Shown piece by piece: positions 57,891 through 64,000 of a stretch of DNA of 64,000 nt. Positions within the stretch are counted from its first letter, which is position 1; every line of letters begins with the position of its first letter. Origin of the DNA: Blasia pusilla. Lineage: Eukaryota > Marchantiophyta > Marchantiopsida > Blasiales. The notes under the pieces are model-generated. The model did no database searches, was not told the DNA's origin, and worked only from the letters and a program-made list of their open reading frames with translations. The position numbers and the translations under genes were made by a program. The DNA is taken from contig CM114271.1 in the NCBI GenBank assembly GCA_050084515.1, forward strand, positions 44,144,001 through 44,208,000, given 5' to 3'.

Positions 57891-58312
57891 ACGATAGCGA
57901 GATTTCTCACTTGATGACATTGTTGTGTGTCTAGGTGTGGTCCAAGCATAGGAGTATGGGTTGAAGTTCTTTTGGCTAGGGGCAAGCCAACTCTCTTTGT
58001 TGAGAGCAAGAGAAAAATCTATGAAACACGAGCAACTCGGGCATGAGGCGGCCGAGCTCTCCTTGCAATTTCTCAAGAAACCTAGATTCAAACTAAAGCG
58101 GGCCAAACGCTGGAAATGTCTTAAGAGAATGTGGGAAAGCACGCCGACCGACGTATCTTGAAATATTGTAATTAGGTCCAAATAAGATGATGGCGGCCTA
58201 ATTAATTAGGTCCTAAAACCTGGTAGTAGTTATAGAATAGCAAATAGCGGAAAAGGTAGATGCAATTGTTTAATTATTACTGAAAGGATAAACTAGTCTT
58301 ATTTTTCTAATG

Positions 58313-59040
58313 GATTATTAAATAAAATTATTAAAATTATTGTAGGAGGAAGATGTTTGACGGCTTGAGGGGTTGGAGTAAGGTGGTTATAGTAGAGAAT
58401 AAGTTAGTCAAAAATGAGATTAATTGGAGAAAAAGGGATAGTATTGGTGGAGAGAGGAAGGAGAGTGTTAAAATTGAATTTGCATAGGGTGGTTAAATTG
58501 GAAACTAGGTTAGTTGGGAATAAAAGTAGGTAAATAATTTAGGATATGTGAAAAAGAAATGTGAGTATGAGGACAAATTTTTTTCTTTCTAAATGGTGAT
58601 TAATAGAGATGGCTTAGTAATAAATTTTAAAAGGGGCTAGATGATATGGGGAGTTTGAAGGGTTCATTGCCTTCTTTCATCCTCCCTATATAAACTTGCT
58701 CATTTCTTCTATACCCTCACAATCTCATTCCTCCCTTCATGTGTCACTCTCTTTTGTGGAAGTTTTTTTCTCCATAGATAGTTGAGCTTGATAAGTGAGA
58801 ATATGTTTCGCCACTAGATAACCCTGATAATTGAAGATATCTCGATTACCTAGGTTAGCATAGTGATCTCTCTTACTCATAGTGAGTGTTTCAAGTTTGT
58901 CATTGGAGCATTCACGAATAATATTTGGTGTATTTGCATACATTTTATTGGTCGATATAATTATTATTGACATTGTAACATTGTTGCGAATTATCCAAAT
59001 ATTGTTGGGTGGATGTTAGTGTCTGCATGTGTTAGTAGTC
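58313..59040 (+). promoter_or_regulatory. AT-rich flank with TATA box upstream of hAT gene
   Basis: CCTATATAAACTTGC at about 58684-58698 is a strong plant TATA box about 340 bp before the presumed transposase ATG (59041). No other gene lies in the interval. Confidence 0.45.
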
Positions 59041-61546
59041 ATGACCAAAGTCAGAGAGCTCCAACAGATCGTGAAGGAACATTGGGAAGAAGTATAGAGT
59101 GAAGGTGGAACATCAAGCAAATGGCAGTGTTAGTATTGTTTCTATTCTTTCAAAACCTATGATAGCACTCACATGATGGAGTATTTTACACGAGAGAGAC
59201 GAAAGATAAAGGATGGGAATCATGATACCCATCATGCCAAATCATGTGTGAAGGTCCCTCCTAGCATACAACGGGATCTCCGAAGAAGGGTACTGATGGG
59301 AAATGGACAAAGAAGGGAAGCGAGACCCTCGAGTGAAGTTGAGAAGATGACGCCATTACAAATAGGTTCTACACAAATAGGAAATAGTGTTCAGGTTGTG
59401 TCAAGTGTTGATGGGGTTGCGGACATGCCAGTGTGTGAGACTCTTGAGGAATGCAGAGAAGTTGTTGGGCCGATGCGAGGAAGTAGTAGTTCTGGGAAGA
59501 AGCAATTGATCTGAGGGATTCTTTCAACATGCAAGAAATAGAAGTTGAAATTAATATGTGGGCAAAGTATTTCTACAAATGTGGAATACCATTCAACGTA
59601 GTACGACAAGATGCTTTTAACGAAGCAGTTTTGGCAACAACAAAGGTGAAGGGTTACTCGGGTCCTATTTATAATTCGTTGCGCACCATCCAACTTGAGA
59701 AACATATGGGGAAGGTGAAGGAAAAGGTAGATATCATATTGGATAATTTGAGTTTAGGGGCCACAATCATCACGTATTCTTGGACCAATATAAAGAGTGA
59801 GTGTTTAGTGAACATTATGGTCTCGTGTCCACAAGATGAGATCATGATTGAGTCGGTAGATACCAAGGGGGAATCCCAAACGGTAGAATGGTTGGCAGGT
59901 CACATAGAGAGGACTATCATGTGCATCGGTCCAAAGAATGTGTTGCAGCTTGTGATAGACAATGTTGGAAATGAGCAAGCAGCAGGGAAACTAATTGAAG
60001 AAAAGTTTCCTCATATTCTTTGGGGTGGATGCGTATCACATTCTCTTGATCTAGTATGTGAAAAATGATGAAAATGTCCATGGATGGATATGATTTTTGC
60101 ACAAGCTCGTGAGATGGTAGTATTTTTGAAGACTAGAACTTGGGTGATGGCCGAATTCATGGAAACCAATCGAGTGAAGAGACGATTATTGCTTCCTACA
60201 AACACACGCTTTGCTACAAACTTTATCATATAGGGACATGTCTTAGAATTGAGGGAGGCGTTCCATGCCATGGTTGCCACAAATCCATTTAGGGAGTATT
60301 TCAATGGGAGGGATGCGAGGAAAAGGGAGAAGGCACGAGAAATTGAGACTATTGTGGCCAATCATGATTGTTGGATAAAGGTGAGGAGTTTTTTGATGCG
60401 GCTTTGCCAACTATCACTTTGTTTAGAGAGTGTGATGGTCATAAAGCAATGACGGGGCATATTTATAGCCGTATATTTGAGATAATGGAAGAGACCCGTT
60501 CTTTTCCAATAATCCCATGGCCAGGCGTGGGTGGAAGGTGTCGTGGTTCTTTTTTGACAATGTCCAGAGCTATGGATATGGTTAATGTTATTTCTAGGCG
60601 ATGGGCACTTATCCACAACAAGTTACATGCAATAGGGTGGTACATTCTCGCCCATTACAATCTTCTTGATAGTGTGCAAGACGTCACTTCAAATGTTGAG
60701 TGCATGAGAGATTTCGAAAAATATATGAAACTATATGCAAAGGGGGTGCATAGCCTCAATATCACGGAGGTAATTTCTTTTGTAGGTACTTGTTTGTAAG
60801 AGTTTGGCAACATTGTGAACCATCACAAAGTATTTGTGGATGAGTTTGGTAAGGAAGACGTCGATTCACTTAGTCCCTCTTATTAGTGGAGCATGCACAG
60901 TCAATGTGCACCAACATTACGCTATGTGGCTAAGTCTGTATTAGCACAAGTTTCTTCCTCTTCAGCAGAGAGAAATTGGAGTAGTTATGGTTTTATCCAC
61001 AACAAGCATAGGAATAAATTGAGCAATGAGCATGCCAGGGATTTGGTGTACATCTACACAAACTCAAGGTTTGGAGACAAGGATGTTTCTTGGAAATCAA
61101 GACAAGGACTCATGTACGAGCAATAATTTTTTGAAAGGGATGGACAATAACAAGCTATAAGGGTTGTAGAAGATGGTAGTGAGTCTAGCTTACATGCACG
61201 AAACCGTGATGGCAATCATGAAGATAACCTTGACTTGCAAGATGAGGGCCTATAGGATGTGGATGTGCTATCTGGAAATTATGGCACGGTTGGCATTGAA
61301 GGAAGTCAGGAAACTCATGTCGGAAACACTCAAAATGTTGACTGCGACGGGCTCGGAAGAGATGAAGATGACGATGTAATGGAACATTGGATTCGAGAGC
61401 ACGCTGATAAGCAACAACAGAGGACTTCAAGAGAAGTGAATCTACCCAGCACTTCAACTAACACAACCTACGACCCTCAGATTTTCGCACAAGTAGGAAT
61501 TCAAAATTATTCCACCGAGTCTTGTGAACCTATGCAAGATTCTTGA
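59041..61546 (+). pseudogene. hAT-family transposase with BED finger (broken)
   Basis: ATG at 59041 (MTKVRELQQIVKEHWEEV). The BED finger follows with stops inside (KWQC-stop-YC; HHAKSC, about 59120-59250). The DUF659/RNase H-like part at 59529-60068 reads INMWAKYFYKCGIPFNVVR, GPIYNSLRT, VIDNVGNEQAAG, FPHILWGGCVSHSLDLV. After frameshifts near 60068, 60235 and 60370 come the middle region (60368-60799) and the dimerisation domain at 60893-61126 (SSSSAERNWSSYGFIHNKHRN, LVYIYTNSR). An acidic C-terminal tail ends at 61546. hAT transposases cut and paste with 8-bp target duplications. This copy is inactive. Terminal inverted repeats were not located. Confidence 0.9.
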
Positions 61547-61549
61547 ACA

Positions 61550-62880
61550 AGATGAAAAATGAAAGGACTCCATTTTCATTGAAGGTTTAACGGCGCAGGA
61601 CAAAAAATGAGTTAATAAATTTTTAGGTTTTGGTCACAACTCCATTGGACTTGAAACTTTGCAAGGAATCTACATATATCTTGGGAATCAAATATACCAA
61701 GTTTCAATTCAAGATGAAAAACTTGGACAAGATGAAAAATGGAAAGAATCTATTTTGAAGGGCACAAGTCAAAAGATGAGTTAATAAAATTTGAGATTTT
61801 GGTCACAACTCCATTGGACTTGAAACTTTTCTAAGGAGCTAAATGCAACCTGGAAATCATGCCTAACAAGTTTCAAGAAGATGAGATATTTGTACAAGAT
61901 GAAAAATGGAAAGAACCCATTTTGAATTGGAGGTTTAAGGGAGCGGGTCAAAAGATGAGTTAATAAGTTTTGAGGTTTTGGTCACAACTCCATTGCACTT
62001 GAAACTTTTCAAAGGGGCTAAATGAGCCCACGGAATCATGTCTACCAAGTTTAAATTCAAGATGACATACTTGGAGAAGATGAAAATTGAAAGGACTCCA
62101 TTTTCATTGGAGTTTTAAGGGCGCGCATCAAAAAATGATATGATAAATTTTGAGGTTTTTTTCACGACTCCATTGGACTTGTAACTTTTCAAGGGAGATA
62201 CGTACACCTTGGGGATACTTTCAAAGGAGCTACATGCGCCCACGGAAGCATGTCTACCAAGTTTAAATTCAAGATGACATACTTGGAGAAGATGAAAAAT
62301 GAAAAGACTCCTTTTTCATATGAGCTTTAAGGTCGCGAGTGAACAAATGATATGATAAATTTTGAGGTTTTGGTCAAGACTCCATTGGACGTAAAAAATT
62401 GTAAGGGAGCTACATACATCCTGGGGATCATGTCCACCAAGTTTCAATTCAAGATGACTTACTTGGGCAAGATGAAAAATGAAAGGACTCCATTTTCATT
62501 GGAGGTTTAAGGGCGCGAGTCAAAAAATGAGTTAATAACTTTTGAGGTTTTGGTCACAACTCCATTGGACTTGAAACTTTGCAAGGAATCTACATACACC
62601 CTGCGGATCATGTCTACCAAGTTTCAATTCAAGATGACTTACTGCAAGATGAAAAATGAAAGGACTCCATTTTCATTGGAGGTTTAAGCTCGCGGGTCAA
62701 AAAATGATATAATAAATTTTGAGGTTTTGGTCACAACTCCATTGGAGTTAAAACTTTGCAAGGGAGCTAAATTCACCTTGGGGATCATGTATACAAAGTT
62801 TCAATTGAATATGATATACTTAGACAAGATGAAAAATGAAAGGACTCCATTTTCATTGGAGGTTTAACGACGCCGGTCAT
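61550..62880. repeat. tandem satellite, ~180-bp unit, eight copies
   Basis: Units begin AGATGAAAAATG or a variant at 61550, 61730, 61898, 62078, 62290, 62470, 62647 and 62826, with periods of 168-212 bp and a mode of 177-180. Each includes GGACTCCATTTTCATTGGAG, TTTTGAGGTTTTGGTCACAACTCC, TTGGACTTGAAACTTT and CCAAGTTTCAATTCAAGATG. Units differ by 10-20%. The array starts a few bases after the hAT stop codon. Confidence 0.93.
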
Positions 62881-64000
62881 AAGTTCACAAGTAGCTTCTT
62901 AGCGAGGGCTAACACCCTTAATAGTATGATTTTCCTTATCAAGTAGAATTAAAAAACTTTATAAAATATGTAAACTATTTTTTTATAGAATAAACATAAT
63001 AATTAAATTTATATCAAACAAACATTTCAATCGTTGTACCTTCCACCGTACCCAAGGACTTAGAACCCTAGAGAAAACTTTGATCCATCTCATCAACTCA
63101 CTTTATGGACAACATTCAAAACTGACTCATCTTCACAAGTCTCCAAAGTGAATTTTTTTGAAGTATTTCTTACAAAAAGTGAGTGGTACAGCACATTTCC
63201 ATTGCTTTGAGAGGAACCTCATACTTATGTACATTACAAAAATTTATATATGAAATCATCCTATCTAATCTGATTCATCCTCGTGGAGGGGAAACACGCA
63301 TGAATAAAGCTAGGGGAAGAGATAGAAGTGTTGGTGAGACGTATGCACCGGTGTTAGATATATCTGATGTAACTCAAGGTTGGCTTCACAATCATCTGTT
63401 TCTTGTGTTGGCTGTGTTGGAAACATCTCCCACTCCCTCTCGAAGAATCCAAAAAGTTCCTCCTGCATACAAGAGGGGTAATAGTATGTTCGAGGATATC
63501 TCCCTTCCTTCCTTAGAGGAATATCTTGTCATAAGAAAGGTGGAAATATTAATTCGAGTCTCCTCAAGAAAATATCATCCACCAATGGATTGTGGTAATT
63601 TTTGTGCACAAGTTGTCGAGCAGTGTTAAGAGCATCCCGAACTTCTTGTGCATTCAACCCTTGAGCAAAGAAGAAGTTTTTTGCCTCTCAATCTTGGATA
63701 TTTATGGGAGTTATGTGAATAAGCTTCCCTCGATTGTACATGTCAATGAAGGGGACTAGCCACGCTCGCATAGCCCAATCGATCCTTTGCTGACGTGGGA
63801 TTTCAGCGCAAACCACCCCATCTATGTTGGCTTCGGGGTTGTAATTTGATCGGGGGTTGTGACTTCCCAAGCTGAAAGTGAAATTATCTTGCTCTTGGGT
63901 CCGCTTGCCATGCGTTGGTGGTGCATTACTGTCGGGAGCGCAGAAAGAGATGCCAAAGAGATGATAAAGTCTTCCTGACCAAGCTTGTCTACAAGTTGGA
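62881..64000. other. no confident gene; one unrecognised ORF
   Basis: A plus-strand frame at 63183-63629 (148 codons) and a reverse-strand frame at 63688-63870 (60 codons, PRQQRIDWAMRAWLVPFID) have no recognisable domain. The reverse-strand one may be part of a gene or transposon extending past the window. Confidence 0.3.

Larger units (their letters stand above)
56438..58312. mobile_element. long inverted-repeat (foldback or Mutator-like) element
   Basis: The left arm (about 56438-56890) is the reverse complement of the right arm (about 57830-58312). Shared blocks include AATAATTAAACAATTGCATC, GGACCTAATTAATTAGG, CCACATTCTCTTAAGACATT, AATCTAGGTTTCTTGAGAAAT and CACAACAATGTC. Arms are ~450-480 bp with several mismatches and end in (CT)n/(GA)n tracts at the loop side. 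The ~900-bp spacer is partly GC-rich (57540-57790) with a reiterated GCGGGCT motif and no transposase. Long terminal repeats of this size are typical of Mutator-like or foldback elements. No target duplication was confirmed. Confidence 0.75.

Overview
This is repeat-rich nuclear DNA from a land plant. The evidence is an intron-containing DRM-type de novo DNA methyltransferase gene (minus strand, about 29.5-33.9 kb) with the plant-specific rearranged order of methyltransferase motifs and N-terminal UBA domains, set among Copia, Ty3/Gypsy, Helitron, LINE and hAT debris. The transposon mix, and a Gypsy-like family that carries its own cytosine methyltransferase, suggest a seedless plant (bryophyte, lycophyte or fern) more than an angiosperm. 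That placement is an inference. There are no prokaryotic features, CRISPR arrays or convincing tRNA genes.

Layout. 0-6.4 kb: a 370-bp dispersed repeat, LTR pieces, a Gypsy integrase that ends in a PHD finger, and the first copy (i) of a methyltransferase-bearing retroelement family. 6.5-8.4 kb: reverse-strand Gypsy RT/RNase H and a Helitron Pif1-like helicase remnant. 8.6-10.5 kb: an intact 629-codon BED-like zinc-finger ORF (minus). 12.2-13.5 kb: an 87-bp minisatellite and a (GA)n tract. 14.6-25.2 kb: retroelement copy ii, whose leader is split by a nested Copia element (15.7-20.9 kb). 25.7 kb: a perfect 30-bp hairpin. 26-28.4 kb: low-stop DNA with no gene I can assign. 29.5-33.9 kb: the DRM gene, with a CpG-rich 5' flank. 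34.6-36.8 kb: a 5'-truncated LINE with an 11-bp target duplication, inserted in a small palindromic element. 36.8-40.4 kb: a MITE and AT-rich decayed DNA. 40.4-47.9 kb: a LINE ORF1-like fragment, an LTR piece, an endonuclease-type LINE lying between two (GA)n tracts, and a gag/protease fragment (copy v). 49.1-55.0 kb: the best retroelement copy (iii): LTR, leader, gag, zinc knuckles, protease and a DNMT3-like methyltransferase in one frame. 55.1-56.2 kb: methyltransferase remnant iv. 56.4-58.3 kb: a long inverted-repeat element. 59.0-61.5 kb: a broken hAT transposase. 61.55-62.9 kb: a 180-bp satellite.

The most notable system is this retroelement family. Copy iii reads Gag, CCHC knuckles, DSG-type protease and a C5-cytosine methyltransferase with motifs I, IV, VI, VIII, IX and X in canonical order. 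It is interrupted by seven in-frame stops. Copies i, ii and iv carry relics of the same methyltransferase. A separate element has integrase plus a PHD finger and shares a 3' tail with copies i and ii, so the family may combine a DNA methyltransferase with a histone-reading finger. Retrotransposon-borne DNMTs have been reported, to my recollection, in Klebsormidium and dinoflagellates (de Mendoza et al. 2018). Whether a land-plant version has been described I cannot check here.

Almost everything outside DRM and the BED-like gene is broken. Coordinates of degenerate elements are approximate to tens of bases.
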